This document shows positions 43,749-53,819 of a stretch of 64,000 bases of DNA, piece after piece (positions within the stretch are counted from its first letter, which is position 1; every line of letters begins with the position of its first letter). Source of the stretch: Labrenzia sp. THAF82. GTDB taxonomy: Bacteria; Pseudomonadota; Alphaproteobacteria; Rhizobiales; Stappiaceae. A program made the position numbers and the translations under genes. Where the stretch lies: NCBI RefSeq assembly GCF_009363435.1, contig NZ_CP045354.1, forward strand, positions 4,864,501 through 4,928,500, read 5' to 3'. The notes under the pieces are model-generated. The model saw nothing but the letters and a program-made list of their open reading frames with translations, ran no database searches and was not told where the DNA came from.

Positions 43749-45032
43749 ATGAAAAAGTCTTTTACCAAACTCGCATTGGCAGGCCTGATGGCCTCCACAA
43801 TGATCGGCGGCGCAGCTGCAGAAGAAACCATCAAGGTTGGTATCCTGCACTCGCTCTCCGGCACCATGGCGATTTCGGAAACAACGCTGAAAGACGCTAT
43901 GCTGATGCTCATTGAAGAGCAGAACAAAAAGGGTGGTCTTCTCGGCAAGAAACTCGAGGCGGTTGTCGTCGACCCCGCATCGGACTGGCCTCTCTTTGCG
44001 GAAAAAGCGCGTGAACTGATTGAAGTCAACGGTGTCGATGCGGTCTTCGGCTGCTGGACCTCCGTTTCGCGCAAATCCGTTCTGCCGGTTTTTGAAGAGC
44101 TGAACTCACTTCTGTTCTATCCGGTTCAATACGAAGGTGAAGAATCACAGCGCAACGTCTTTTACACCGGTGCGGCACCGAACCAGCAGGCCATTCCTGC
44201 AGTTGACTACCTGATGAATGAAGAAGGTGTCGAGCGCTGGGTCCTGGCTGGCACGGACTATGTTTACCCGCGGACAACCAACAAGATCCTGGAAGCTTAC
44301 CTGAAGTCGAAAGGTGTCGCTGAAGAAGACATCATGATCAACTACACGCCATTCGGTCACTCCGATTGGCAGACGATCGTTTCCGACATCAAGACCTTTG
44401 GTTCCACTGGCAAGAAGACCGCTGTTGTGTCCACCATCAACGGCGATGCCAACGTTCCTTTCTACAAGGAGCTTGCGAATGCCGGCATCAAGGCCGAGGA
44501 CATTCCGGTCGTTGCATTCTCGGTCGGTGAAGAAGAACTTGCAGGCCTCGACACAGAGCCGCTCGTCGGCCATCTGGCTGCCTGGAACTACTTCCAGTCC
44601 GCAGACACCGACATCAACGCTGAATTCATCGACGCCTGGCATGCCTTTATCGGCGACGAAGAGCGCGTGACAAACGACCCTATGGAAGCCCATTTCATTG
44701 GCTTCAACATGTGGGTTGAGGCCGTTGAAAAGGCCGGCACGACCGATCCCGATGCCGTGATTGACTCCATCGTCGGTGTGACGGTGCCGAACCTGACTGG
44801 CGGTTACAGCGCAATGATGCCGAACCACCACATCACCAAGCCGGTCCTGATCGGTGAAATCCAGGATGACGGCCAGTTCGAAACCGTCTGGGAAACCTCC
44901 GGCCTCGTCGTCGGCGACGCCTGGTCCGACTACCTGGAAGGCTCCAAGGACCTGATTTCCGACTGGCGTGCTCCGATGTCCTGCGGCAGCTTCAACACTG
45001 CTACCGGCGAGTGCACCGGCTCCGGTTCCTAA
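43749..45032 (+). CDS. urtA: Urea ABC transporter substrate-binding protein UrtA
   Basis: 427-aa periplasmic urea receptor. Sec signal peptide: KKSFTKLALAGLMASTMIGG, cleavage near AAAEE. UrtA blocks: IKVGILHSLSGTMAISETTL, VVDPASDWPLFAEKAREL, FGCWTSVSRKSVLPVFEEL, NHHITKPVLIGEIQDDGQF and the C-terminal WRAPMSCGSFN. The ATG at 43749 follows AAGGGGA; the longer frame has none. It heads the five-gene urt order A-B-C-D-E. No urease genes lie in the window, so urea breakdown is encoded elsewhere. A candidate operator is about 110 bp upstream. Confidence 0.92.
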   Translation: MKKSFTKLALAGLMASTMIGGAAAEETIKVGILHSLSGTMAISETTLKDAMLMLIEEQNKKGGLLGKKLEAVVVDPASDWPLFAEKARELIEVNGVDAVFGCWTSVSRKSVLPVFEELNSLLFYPVQYEGEESQRNVFYTGAAPNQQAIPAVDYLMNEEGVERWVLAGTDYVYPRTTNKILEAYLKSKGVAEEDIMINYTPFGHSDWQTIVSDIKTFGSTGKKTAVVSTINGDANVPFYKELANAGIKAEDIPVVAFSVGEEELAGLDTEPLVGHLAAWNYFQSADTDINAEFIDAWHAFIGDEERVTNDPMEAHFIGFNMWVEAVEKAGTTDPDAVIDSIVGVTVPNLTGGYSAMMPNHHITKPVLIGEIQDDGQFETVWETSGLVVGDAWSDYLEGSKDLISDWRAPMSCGSFNTATGECTGSGS

Positions 45033-45049
45033 GGGATCCACCAGAACAG

Positions 45050-45075
45050 GGGCGGGCCTTCACTTTGGCCCGCCC
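45050..45075 (+). promoter_or_regulatory. Hairpin between urtA and urtB
   Basis: A 9-bp GC-only stem (GGGCGGGCC at 45050-45058, GGCCCGCCC at 45067-45075) lies 18 bp after the urtA stop in a 228-bp gap. No T-run follows. It probably protects the urtA message or causes partial termination, as in the paralogous operon (2836-2866). Confidence 0.55.
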
Positions 45076-45260
45076 TATCGGCTCGGTTCGTGACGCGGAC
45101 AACAAAGGTCTCAAAGGATCTTTCCCGCCCATCGATATCCAACAGTCTCAATTGGATGAACACGCCGACATCCAAGGCACCGGTTTCCCGCTTTGCGGGC
45201 ACCACCAAGCGGTTCCTCAAAGAGAGACCGCCATCTCAAGCTCACAACGCCGGTGGACAC

Positions 45261-46883
45261 ATGTCCTTCTTGAAATCCTTATTCCTGATCCTGGGTCTTG
45301 TCACTGGCGCCATCACGAGCCCAGCACTTGCCCAGTCCGAGCCGGAAACGCTCCGCCCGTTGATTAACGAGCTTGCCAAAGGCAAATATGCCGAAACGGA
45401 ACAGCAGATCGGCGCCCTGGCTGCAACGGGCGATCCTGCTGTTGCACCAGCGCTGAAAGCACTCAGCGAAGGCGATCTCTTCTTTCGCAAGTCCGACGGC
45501 GCCGTCTTCATCGCTGAAAAGCAAGGCAAGTCTTATAACCTGACGGATCCATTGACGCTCGAGACAGCAGGGGAAGCCGGAAGACGCGAAGTCAAAAAAA
45601 TCAAGGTCAACAACAAGCTGCGCCGGGTGATCCGGTCGGCGCTTGGTTCCTTGACGCTGATGGCATCGGACCCGAAGGTGCGGCGACAGGCGGCTGTGGC
45701 AATTTTCAAGGCCAAGGATCCGGACGGCATTGAAGCACTTGATGTCGCACTTGCTGCAGAAGAAGACGAAGGTGTGCGCCGTGTCATGGAGCAGGCTCGT
45801 GCGGCAGCCGTTTTGAATTCAGATCTTGATGAGACGCAAAAGCTTGACGCTGTTGCCACTCTGTCGGACATGGGCAACAGAGATGCCCTTTCGTTGCTTT
45901 TAAGTGTCAGAGCCTCGTCTGAAGGCGCGGTCCAATCCGCTGCAAGCGACGCCGTTACAAAGATTGAAAAGTCAATTGCCGCTTGGGATGCGGCCCAAAA
46001 CATCTGGTACGGGGTGTCGCTGGGATCGGTTTTGTTGCTGGCGGCAATCGGTCTTGCCATTACGTTTGGTGTGATGGGCGTCATTAACATGGCGCATGGC
46101 GAGATGGTGATGATCGGCGCCTACACCACTTTTGTGGTTCAAGACGTGATCCGCACCTCTATGCCGGGGCTGTTTGAATACTCGCTCTTTATTGCGCTTC
46201 CGCTTGCCTTCATTGTCGCCGGCTTGATTGGGATTGCGATCGAACGCGGCGTCATACGCTGGCTTTACGGTCGGCCTCTTGAAACCTTGCTCGCAACATG
46301 GGGCATTTCACTGATCCTGCAACAAGCCGTGCGCTCGATCTTCGGGCCGACCAACAGGGAAGTCGGCAATCCTGACTGGATGTCTGGAGCGTTCGAGCTT
46401 GGACAAATGACAATCACCTATAACCGGATGTGGATCATCGTCTTTGCATTGCTGGTTTTTGCAGGACTGATGCTGGTTCTCAAGAAAACTCCCTTTGGCC
46501 TTTATACACGCGCGGTTACACAGAACAGGCGCATGGCCGCCTCGATGGGCATTCGCACCCCATGGATCGACGCACTGACCTTCGGGCTCGGATCGGGCAT
46601 TGCCGGGATAGCGGGTGTCGCGCTCAGCCAGATCGACAACGTCTCTCCCAATCTCGGCCAAGGCTACATCATCGACAGTTTCATGGTTGTCGTATTCGGT
46701 GGGGTCGGAAATCTCTGGGGCACACTCGTCGGTGCGATGACACTCGGGGTCGTCAACAAGTTTCTTGAGCCTTATGCCGGCGCCGTGCTCGGCAAGATCT
46801 TCGTGCTCGTCTTCATCATTCTCTTTATTCAAAAGCGTCCAAGAGGCCTCTTTGCCCTCAAGGGCCGGGCAGTTGAAGCATGA
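45261..46883 (+). CDS. urtB: Urea ABC transporter permease UrtB
   Basis: 540-aa protein. A signal peptide (SFLKSLFLILGLVTGAITS, cleavage near ALAQS) is followed by a periplasmic helical, HEAT-like domain of about 220 residues. The LivH-type permease follows (AITFGVMGVINMAHGEMVM, RPLETLLATWGISLILQQA, VVVFGGVGNLWGTLVGA). This long N-terminus is typical of UrtB and separates it from the shorter permease at 2948. The ATG at 45261 begins the signal peptide and follows GGTGGA; frames starting upstream lack it. Its stop overlaps the urtC start. Confidence 0.92.
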   Translation: MSFLKSLFLILGLVTGAITSPALAQSEPETLRPLINELAKGKYAETEQQIGALAATGDPAVAPALKALSEGDLFFRKSDGAVFIAEKQGKSYNLTDPLTLETAGEAGRREVKKIKVNNKLRRVIRSALGSLTLMASDPKVRRQAAVAIFKAKDPDGIEALDVALAAEEDEGVRRVMEQARAAAVLNSDLDETQKLDAVATLSDMGNRDALSLLLSVRASSEGAVQSAASDAVTKIEKSIAAWDAAQNIWYGVSLGSVLLLAAIGLAITFGVMGVINMAHGEMVMIGAYTTFVVQDVIRTSMPGLFEYSLFIALPLAFIVAGLIGIAIERGVIRWLYGRPLETLLATWGISLILQQAVRSIFGPTNREVGNPDWMSGAFELGQMTITYNRMWIIVFALLVFAGLMLVLKKTPFGLYTRAVTQNRRMAASMGIRTPWIDALTFGLGSGIAGIAGVALSQIDNVSPNLGQGYIIDSFMVVVFGGVGNLWGTLVGAMTLGVVNKFLEPYAGAVLGKIFVLVFIILFIQKRPRGLFALKGRAVEA

Positions 46884-48124
46884 TGTCTTCCTTTCTCTTC
46901 CGTGCGATGGACGCAAAAGCCGGACTGTTCCTGGCGATACTCGGAGCAGCGATTGTCCTCATTCCGGCTGGCAATCTTCTGGTTCCGGAGACATCGCCCT
47001 TCCATGTGCCGACCTATGCCGTGACGCTAATGGGCAAGTACCTGACCTATGCGCTGCTTGCCCTGGCAGTTGATCTGGTCTGGGGTTATTGCGGCATTCT
47101 CTCGCTCGGCCACGCCGCGTTTTTCGCGCTTGGCGGCTATGCCATGGGCATGTATCTCATGCGTCAGATCGGTACCCGTGGCGTTTATGGCGACCCGGTC
47201 CTTCCAGACTTCATGGTGTTTTTGAACTGGGAGCACTTGCCCTGGTACTGGTATGGCTTCGACATGTTCTGGTTCGCCGCGCTGATGGTGCTGCTGGTGC
47301 CAGGTGCTCTTGCCTTCGTGTTCGGCTGGTTCGCGTTCCGCTCGCGTGTTACCGGCGTATACCTTTCCATCATCACCCAGGCGCTTACCTACGCCCTCCT
47401 GCTTGCCTTTTTCCGCAATGACATGGGCTTCGGCGGCAACAATGGTCTGACTGATTTCAAGGACATTCTCGGCTTCGATATTCAGGCCGACACGACCCGC
47501 GCCGGCCTGTTTGCAGCCTCAGGCCTTGCGCTGGTCTTGTGCTTCCTGATTTGCCGGTCGATCACGCGTTCAAAGCTCGGCAAGGTTCTCGTAGCTGTTC
47601 GCGACGCGGAAAGCCGAACACGTTTTCTGGGATACCGGGTCGAACACTACAAACTGTTTGTTTGGACCCTGTCCGCCATGATGGCAGGGATTGCAGGCGC
47701 GCTATATGTGCCGCAGGTCGGTATCATCAATCCAGGCGAGTTTGCGCCTGCGAATTCCATCGAGGTGGTCATATGGGTGGCCGTTGGCGGACGAGGAACA
47801 CTGGTCGGTGCAGTTCTCGGTGCAGTTCTGATTAACTTTGCCAAGACCTGGTTCACCGCGGCACTACCGGACATCTGGCTGTTTGCTCTTGGTGGACTTT
47901 TCGTCGTGGTCACGCTGTTCCTGCCGAAGGGAATTGTCGGCACTCTTAGCTCCGGTTGGACCGCATTAAGGCAACGCAAGATATCCGCCAGATATGAAGC
48001 TGGTTCCGATCAACCGCCAAGCCCTGCGCCCCACTCTCCAGGTGCTGCTGCAAACGTCTCCCCTAGATCCGAGAACACTGCACCTAACGCCTCTGGCGCA
48101 GCCAAACCACAGCCTGCGGAGTAA
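46880..48124 (+). CDS. urtC: Urea ABC transporter permease UrtC
   Basis: 414-aa inner-membrane permease of the LivM type. Blocks: LTYALLALAVDLVWGYCGIL, LSLGHAAFFALGGYAMGMYL, GFGGNNGLTDFKDILGF, VAVRDAESRTRFLGYRV and AVGGRGTLVGAVLGAVLINF. The tail after about residue 370 is hydrophilic and proline/serine-rich. The ATG overlaps the urtB stop (ATGA), giving translational coupling; the next gene starts 5 bases after its end. Confidence 0.92.
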   Translation: MMSSFLFRAMDAKAGLFLAILGAAIVLIPAGNLLVPETSPFHVPTYAVTLMGKYLTYALLALAVDLVWGYCGILSLGHAAFFALGGYAMGMYLMRQIGTRGVYGDPVLPDFMVFLNWEHLPWYWYGFDMFWFAALMVLLVPGALAFVFGWFAFRSRVTGVYLSIITQALTYALLLAFFRNDMGFGGNNGLTDFKDILGFDIQADTTRAGLFAASGLALVLCFLICRSITRSKLGKVLVAVRDAESRTRFLGYRVEHYKLFVWTLSAMMAGIAGALYVPQVGIINPGEFAPANSIEVVIWVAVGGRGTLVGAVLGAVLINFAKTWFTAALPDIWLFALGGLFVVVTLFLPKGIVGTLSSGWTALRQRKISARYEAGSDQPPSPAPHSPGAAANVSPRSENTAPNASGAAKPQPAE

Positions 48125-48128
48125 GTCG

Positions 48129-48875
48129 ATGGCCCGAGCAACAAGCCTTCTCTATCTCGATGGCGTTTCCGTTTCCTTTGACGGCTTCAAGGCGCTCAAC
48201 GAGCTTTCATTGATCATTGCTCCAGGGGAAATGCGTGCCATTATTGGTCCCAATGGAGCCGGTAAGACGACCATGATGGACGTGATTACAGGCAAAACCC
48301 GCCCAGACACTGGAGAAGTTTTTTTCAATGGTGCCATTGATTTAACAGGTGAAGACGAAGCATCGATTGCCGAGCTCGGGATTGGCCGCAAGTTTCAAAA
48401 ACCAACGGTGTTCGAAAGTCACACGGTTTGGGACAACCTTGAGCTTGCGCTTAAAGCTCCACGTGGCCCGTTTTCAACCCTGTTTCACGTCATCGCTCAG
48501 AGCGAAAAGAAACGCATTGACCACCTCCTTGATCTCATACGGCTTGGGTCGAAACGCTATGAACTGGCCGCCAACCTAAGTCACGGCCAAAAGCAATGGC
48601 TCGAGATCGGCATGTTGCTTGCGCAGGACCCGAAACTTCTGCTGGTTGATGAGCCTGCGGCTGGAATGACCGACGCGGAGACCGCCGAAACCGCGGAACT
48701 GTTGAAAGATATCGCCAAGGACCATTCCGTTGTGGTCGTCGAACACGACATGGTCTTCGTGCGATCCCTGGATGTCAAAGTTACCGTGCTTCATGAAGGT
48801 TCGGTGCTGGCGGAAGGGTCGCTTGATCATGTATCCGCGGATGAGCGGGTTGTCGAAGTTTATCTGGGCCGTTGA
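48129..48875 (+). CDS. urtD: Urea ABC transporter ATP-binding protein UrtD
   Basis: 248-aa cytoplasmic ATPase. Walker A GPNGAGKTT, signature LSHGQKQWLEIGM, Walker B LLLVDEPAAG, switch His in VVEHD. The ATG at 48129 follows GGAGTAAG overlapping the urtC stop; the track of this frame extends upstream through urtC but without homology. Fourth gene of the urt operon. Confidence 0.93.
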   Translation: MARATSLLYLDGVSVSFDGFKALNELSLIIAPGEMRAIIGPNGAGKTTMMDVITGKTRPDTGEVFFNGAIDLTGEDEASIAELGIGRKFQKPTVFESHTVWDNLELALKAPRGPFSTLFHVIAQSEKKRIDHLLDLIRLGSKRYELAANLSHGQKQWLEIGMLLAQDPKLLLVDEPAAGMTDAETAETAELLKDIAKDHSVVVVEHDMVFVRSLDVKVTVLHEGSVLAEGSLDHVSADERVVEVYLGR

Positions 48876-48878
48876 AAC

Positions 48879-49574
48879 ATGCTGCAAGTTGAAAAAATCG
48901 ATCTTCACTATGGTGCTGCCCAGGCGCTCAAGGGCGTCTCGCTCAACGCCGAAATCGGCAAGGTGACGTGCCTGATGGGCCGCAATGGTGTTGGCAAAAC
49001 CTCGACTTTGCGCGCAGTTGCCGGCCAGCATGGCATAAGCTCTGGCAAGATCGTGTGGGATGGAACCGACATCTCCACGCTGCCAGCGCATGCGCGCGCA
49101 AAAAGCGGCATTGCCATCGTGCCCCAAGGCCGTGAGATTTTTCCGCTCCTGTCGGTGAAGGAAAACCTGGAGACCGGCTACGCTCCAGTGAAACGCCAGG
49201 ATCGAAATATCCCGGAAACGATCTACGAACTGTTTCCGGTCCTGAAAGACATGCTGAACCGGCGCGGCGGAGATCTCTCCGGAGGTCAGCAACAACAGCT
49301 CGCCATTGCACGTGCACTTGTTACCCGGCCAAGGCTTCTGGTCTTGGACGAGCCGACTGAAGGTATTCAACCGTCTATCATCAAGGATATCGGACGGGCG
49401 ATTTCCTGGCTAAGGGATCAAGGCACCATGGCCATTGTGCTTGTCGAACAGTATTTTGAGTTCGCGCGCGATCTAGCAGACGACTATTCCGTGATGGACC
49501 GCGGCGAAATCGTTCTCTCCGGGTCCGGTGCTGACCTCTGCGAGGCCGAAGTCAGGCGTTTCCTTACAGTCTGA
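48879..49574 (+). CDS. urtE: Urea ABC transporter ATP-binding protein UrtE
   Basis: 231-aa cytoplasmic ATPase, second motor subunit. Walker A GRNGVGKTS, signature LSGGQQQQLAIAR, Walker B LLVLDEPTEGIQPSI, and the switch residue Gln in VLVEQ. It begins 3 bases after the urtD stop and closes the urt operon; no terminator hairpin is evident in the 171 bp that follow. Confidence 0.93.
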   Translation: MLQVEKIDLHYGAAQALKGVSLNAEIGKVTCLMGRNGVGKTSTLRAVAGQHGISSGKIVWDGTDISTLPAHARAKSGIAIVPQGREIFPLLSVKENLETGYAPVKRQDRNIPETIYELFPVLKDMLNRRGGDLSGGQQQQLAIARALVTRPRLLVLDEPTEGIQPSIIKDIGRAISWLRDQGTMAIVLVEQYFEFARDLADDYSVMDRGEIVLSGSGADLCEAEVRRFLTV

Positions 49575-49745
49575 GATCTTGACGGCTGCCCAGCCTAAAT
49601 ACTGCAGAGGCTCGTTGCAAAAGCGTAAGGGCAAATTGACCGTCTCCCCATTCAGGTCTGGCCTTTTCCGGCTGCAGGATGTAATCGGTTCGCAACTTTC
49701 GATGATTGGCGTTCGCCGAGAAGCCTCCAAAAGCGGGAATGAACA

Positions 49746-51053
49746 ATGCGCGTTGCAATGATTGGAACCGGCTATGTCGGTCTGGTGTCCGGAACTTGTT
49801 TTGCCGACTTTGGTCACGTCGTGACATGCATTGACAAGGACACCTCCAAGATCGATGCATTGAACAATGGTGAGATCCCGATCTATGAGCCAGGCTTGCA
49901 GGACCTTGTCGCAAAAAACGTTTCTGAAGAACGTCTTTTTTTCACGACCGATCCTGAGGACGCAATCAGACAGGCGGACGCGGTTTTTATCGCTGTCGGC
50001 ACACCAACGCGGCGCGGTGATGGCCATGCGGATCTCACTTATGTCTATGCTGCCGCAGAAGAAATCGCAGCCTTGATCGAAGGCTTTACCGTTATCGTCA
50101 CGAAGTCGACCGTACCGGTTGGTACAGGTGACGAAGTGGAAGCCATTATTCAGCGAACCAATCCTGATGCTGAATTCGCGGTGGTTTCGAACCCGGAATT
50201 CCTGCGCGAAGGCGCAGCAATCAATGACTTCAAACGCCCTGACCGGGTTGTTGTGGGAACCGAGAGCGAACAGGCCGTGGACGTCATGCGTGAGCTTTAT
50301 CGGCCGCTCTACCTCAACGAAACGCCGATCATTGTCACCCGCAGGCGCACGTCTGAATTGATCAAATATGCCGCGAATGCATTTCTCGCCGTCAAGATCA
50401 CCTTTATCAACGAGATCGCAGATCTTTGCGAAAAGGTCGGTGCCAATGTTCAGGAAGTGTCGCGTGGCATCGGACTTGATAACCGCATCGGTTCAAAGTT
50501 TCTGCACGCTGGCCCAGGCTACGGCGGTTCCTGTTTCCCCAAGGACACACTTGCTCTGTCAAAGATCGCCGCAGACGCCCAGTCCGATCTGAAAGTGGTC
50601 GACTCTGTGATTGAGGTGAATTCAGCCCGAAAAAAGAAGATGGCTGACAAGGTGATTGATTTCTTGGGCGGAGATGTCGATGGAAAGACCATTGCCCTGC
50701 TCGGGCTGGCTTTCAAGCCGAATACGGACGACATGCGTGAAGCGCCCAGCCTCGACATTGTCGAAAAATTGCAAGATGCCGGTGCCAATATCCGCGCCTT
50801 TGATCCTGCAAGTATGGAAGAAGCAGAGAAGCTCATGACGGGTGTTCTGTTCTGCGATGGGCCCTATCACGCCATCGAAAACGCGGACGCCGTTGTCATT
50901 GTCACCGAGTGGGATCAATTCCGGGCACTGGATCTGGAGCGCATGAAAACGCTTCTGAACGCGCCGAAAGTGGTGGACCTGCGCAACATTTACACCTCTG
51001 ACTATATGGGTAGCCGCGGCTTCGAATACACAAGCATTGGTAGAAGCTACTAA
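49746..51053 (+). CDS. UDP-glucose 6-dehydrogenase
   Basis: 435-aa enzyme that oxidises UDP-glucose to UDP-glucuronate for polysaccharide synthesis. The NAD motif is MIGTGYVGLVSGTCFADFG. The catalytic Cys is in GPGYGGSCFPKDTLAL, with TSELIKYAANAFLAVKITF as substrate-binding helix and LGLAFKPNTDDMREAPS after it. Length is typical (about 435 aa). It is followed by an ExoY-like sugar transferase, so the pair probably serves exopolysaccharide. The call could be ugd or rkpK; naming varies. Confidence 0.93.
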   Translation: MRVAMIGTGYVGLVSGTCFADFGHVVTCIDKDTSKIDALNNGEIPIYEPGLQDLVAKNVSEERLFFTTDPEDAIRQADAVFIAVGTPTRRGDGHADLTYVYAAAEEIAALIEGFTVIVTKSTVPVGTGDEVEAIIQRTNPDAEFAVVSNPEFLREGAAINDFKRPDRVVVGTESEQAVDVMRELYRPLYLNETPIIVTRRRTSELIKYAANAFLAVKITFINEIADLCEKVGANVQEVSRGIGLDNRIGSKFLHAGPGYGGSCFPKDTLALSKIAADAQSDLKVVDSVIEVNSARKKKMADKVIDFLGGDVDGKTIALLGLAFKPNTDDMREAPSLDIVEKLQDAGANIRAFDPASMEEAEKLMTGVLFCDGPYHAIENADAVVIVTEWDQFRALDLERMKTLLNAPKVVDLRNIYTSDYMGSRGFEYTSIGRSY

Positions 51054-51326
51054 GTTGTATTGACGGTGACAGTATTCAGAATGGTTGTACTTTGGTTGCA
51101 ACCGCTCTGACTCACACCTTTGAAAACGTTACCAAAATTTCACATCACATTTAACTTTGGATTATTGCGCAATCAAATTCTGCGTGGTAACCAAATCCTT
51201 AACAAGAAGAACTTTTACGAGTTCTGTTAACCAGTTGTTTACGATTTCGTGGCGCGCACAGGACCCAACAGGTACAATGTTACCGTTGTTCTCCCATTGC
51301 ACGCGACCGCGCGAGGCTGACGGATT
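51054..51326. other. AT-rich intergenic stretch upstream of the sugar transferase gene
   Basis: 273 bp without a convincing gene, clearly AT-richer than the neighbours around 51110-51250. It probably carries the promoter of the sugar transferase gene. No specific operator was recognised. Confidence 0.4.
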
Positions 51327-52040
51327 TTGGCAAACGAAACTGTCTCATATGACGCTGACGATCATCGCAGCGGACCGATCAAGCTGTCCGGAATTTCCGG
51401 TCTGCAGCCGCGACGGTTCCGATCTGCGCGGAAGAACCGGTCACGCTTCCTGAAGCGACCTCTCGACGTTGTCGGAGCAAGCGTCGGGCTCGTCCTGCTG
51501 ATGCCTTTGTTTGTGCTGATTGCGCTTTCAATCAAACTGACGAGCCGAGGACCTGTTTTTTTCAAGCAGCAGCGACATGGCTTGAACGGCGTGCCATTCG
51601 AAGTGCTGAAGTTCCGGACGATGTACAAGAATATGTGCGACGATAGCGGTGTCGTGCAAACCGTTCAGAATGACCCCAGAGTGACACCTGTTGGTTCCTT
51701 CCTGCGGAAGAGCAATTTCGACGAGCTGCCCCAGCTGATCAATGTATTGAGGGGGGACATGTCTCTCGTTGGGCCTCGCCCGCATGTGCCCGGTATGCTC
51801 GCCGCCGGCGTTCCTTACGAAGAGTTTGATCCAAGATACATGGATCGCCACAAAATTCTTCCCGGCATTACAGGACTGGCACAGGTCAGCGGTTTTAGAG
51901 GTGAGACCCGGGAAGAATATCAGGCACGCATGCGGCTGGAGCACGATCTTCACTATGTCGAAAACCAGTCGCTGCTGCTCGACATAAAGATCATTCTCGA
52001 AACCGTGCGAACCGAGTTTTTCAGTGGCAAAGGCTACTGA
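51327..52040 (+). CDS. Exopolysaccharide sugar (undecaprenyl-phosphate hexose-1-P) transferase, ExoY/PssA-like
   Basis: 237-aa initiating glycosyl-phosphate transferase. A single hydrophobic segment ([20 protein letters not shown], about residues 50-70) anchors the catalytic domain. Family motifs follow: [50 protein letters not shown] and [16 protein letters not shown]. The start appears to be a TTG at 51327 with GAGG about 10 bases upstream. It links a hexose phosphate to the lipid carrier at the inner membrane; whether the sugar is glucose or galactose is not visible. The UDP-glucose dehydrogenase gene upstream supports a polysaccharide role. Confidence 0.85.
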   Translation: MANETVSYDADDHRSGPIKLSGISGLQPRRFRSARKNRSRFLKRPLDVVGASVGLVLLMPLFVLIALSIKLTSRGPVFFKQQRHGLNGVPFEVLKFRTMYKNMCDDSGVVQTVQNDPRVTPVGSFLRKSNFDELPQLINVLRGDMSLVGPRPHVPGMLAAGVPYEEFDPRYMDRHKILPGITGLAQVSGFRGETREEYQARMRLEHDLHYVENQSLLLDIKIILETVRTEFFSGKGY

Positions 52041-52086
52041 GTGCGCCGATCTGAACCGCTAGATTCCATATTCCAGATGGACAGTT

Positions 52087-52533
52087 TCAGGCTTTTGACC
52101 TGAGCAGGCCCGCAAGATGTCGGACGGCCAGCAGATACCCGTCAACGCCGCACCCTGCCAACACTGCATCCGCACGCCCTGAAACGTAGGAATGGTGGCG
52201 AAAGTCCTCGCGTTTATGGATATTCGAGATATGAACCTCGACAACAGGTGCGTCAAAGGTGTTGAGCGCGTCAAGGATAGCAATTGACGTGTGTGAATAT
52301 GCGGCCGGGTTTATGATAATCCCATCGGCCTTCTCGCGGGCCTCATGGATCCAGTCTATGAGTTCATGTTCAGCATTGCTTTGACGAAATACGATTTCGA
52401 CCCCGACTTCCGAACCCATGGTTTCGCAAAGCCGGCAAACATCATCAAGCGTCTTAGAACCGTATATCTCAGGTTGCCGTTTCCCAAGAAGGTTGAGATT
52501 CGGTCCGTTCAGTATGTAGACAACTTTCGCCAT
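52087..52533 (-). CDS. aroQ: Type II 3-dehydroquinate dehydratase
   Basis: 148-aa enzyme of the shikimate pathway. Family blocks: [19 protein letters not shown] with the catalytic Tyr, [35 protein letters not shown], and [20 protein letters not shown] with the catalytic His. Length is typical for type II enzymes (about 145 aa). Housekeeping; convergent with the sugar transferase gene. In many alphaproteobacteria it is followed by accB; here it is not. Confidence 0.93.
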   Translation of the reverse strand: MAKVVYILNGPNLNLLGKRQPEIYGSKTLDDVCRLCETMGSEVGVEIVFRQSNAEHELIDWIHEAREKADGIIINPAAYSHTSIAILDALNTFDAPVVEVHISNIHKREDFRHHSYVSGRADAVLAGCGVDGYLLAVRHLAGLLRSKA

Positions 52534-52732
52534 GTAAGATGTTCCCTATTCACCGTCAAAAACGGCAAGATTCCTGCAGACATTCCTGCGAAATTGATTG
52601 AACTACCACAAAAGATTGTGGACGGCTCCCGATTACACCAAGCATACTTAGACGTGCACTTGCACTCGCCAGATTTACGCACTATTAACCATAAATCTCC
52701 AGTGTGTATGAAAATCACCTAAGCGAGAAATC

Positions 52733-52957
52733 ATGATCAAGCTGCGTGAACGGCTGGACACTTTAGAAGCTCTGATGTCAGCCATCGAGGGCTATCAGCA
52801 CCTCCCCATTGACGTTCTGTCTCAGTTCCTTCTGGACCACTATACTGTTGATCTTGATGTGCTGGCCCAATTTGCCGATGCAGTGGAAGACAGAAGTTCT
52901 GTCGTTGCACAAAGCGGTGAGACGTACCAGACGGCAAGAGCCGGCGCTGCCGCTTAA
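52733..52957 (+). CDS. Small hypothetical protein
   Basis: 74-aa acidic, helical protein starting MIKLRERLDTLEALMSAIEG with no signal peptide, membrane helix or recognised domain. A weak GCGAGAA precedes the ATG. It is convergent with the CheY-like gene that follows. It may be a real small gene; there is no family evidence. Confidence 0.45.
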   Translation: MIKLRERLDTLEALMSAIEGYQHLPIDVLSQFLLDHYTVDLDVLAQFADAVEDRSSVVAQSGETYQTARAGAAA

Positions 52958-52992
52958 CCGTAGCCAGGTTGGCGGCACAAATATCCTGAAAA

Positions 52993-53532
52993 TCAACCGA
53001 TTGCGGTAACGTTTTCGACTGGACCATCCTGGCCCGGTGGTTGGCCTTGTGGCTGACCAGGTCCTCCCTGCCAGATTTTCTGGCGATTGCGGATTTCCCG
53101 CGGTGCAGGACCGAAGTAGGTGGCGGTTTTGATGAAGTCACGCGGATGCAATATGACGCTCGAGACGCGCTGATACAGAGACTTCGCAGAAATCGGTTTG
53201 GACAAAAGCTCATGCACGCCAAGCCGGCGTGCTTCAACGATCCGGCTGCGTTCCGTATGCGCCGTCACCATGATTATCGGGATATAAGCAAACGGATTGT
53301 TGGGACTGCGGATCATGCGAACCATATCGGCGCCGTCCAGAATGGGCATGACCCAATCCAGGATCAAGATATCCGGATTGGCGCGGTCCATCGCCTCGAG
53401 GCCGGAAGCACCGTCCTCAGCCTCGACAATTCGGCGCGCGCCAAAACCCTGCAGCATCGTGCGCAGGATCGTCCGCATATATGCACTGTCTTCGACCAAC
53501 AAAAATGTCAGCGAGGCAAGATCCAGGCTCAC
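52993..53532 (-). CDS. CheY-like single-receiver response regulator
   Basis: 179-aa protein. Receiver domain over about residues 8-125: acid residues in LLVEDSAYMRTIL, phospho-acceptor Asp in DILILDWVMPILDG, Thr in IIMVTAHT, Lys in LLSKPISAKSL. No output domain, only a tail (YFGPAPREIRNRQKIW, then Gly/Pro/Gln-rich). Single-receiver proteins with this tail are common in alphaproteobacteria. The start is a GTG at 53532 with GGAGGA upstream. No cognate kinase is adjacent. Confidence 0.87.
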   Translation of the reverse strand: MSLDLASLTFLLVEDSAYMRTILRTMLQGFGARRIVEAEDGASGLEAMDRANPDILILDWVMPILDGADMVRMIRSPNNPFAYIPIIMVTAHTERSRIVEARRLGVHELLSKPISAKSLYQRVSSVILHPRDFIKTATYFGPAPREIRNRQKIWQGGPGQPQGQPPGQDGPVENVTAIG

Positions 53533-53819
53533 CTAGTCCTCCATGTTTCCTGACAGTGTTGACATGAAAGTCTGAACAATGAGTTAGCCAGAGGCTTGTG
53601 ACTGTCTTGCTATGAATTGCAGTGGCCAAAGTGCCTGCATGGATTGGCAAGGCGTTTACAAAACCGTTTGGATGCAAAAGGACGGTTTCATCTCTCGGTA
53701 ATGTTGCGCCACATTAATCTTTTGTCGCCTATCGGTTTAACGCGAGATTCAATTCTGAGCGTCATGGTAACGCTGTATCGTCAAAGCCTTAAACATACAT
53801 TCTACCGGTTGTCCGTCAT

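Noticed and set aside
43749..49574. Urease genes expected after urtABCDE
   Set aside because: None is present; UDP-glucose dehydrogenase follows instead, so urea hydrolysis must be encoded elsewhere.
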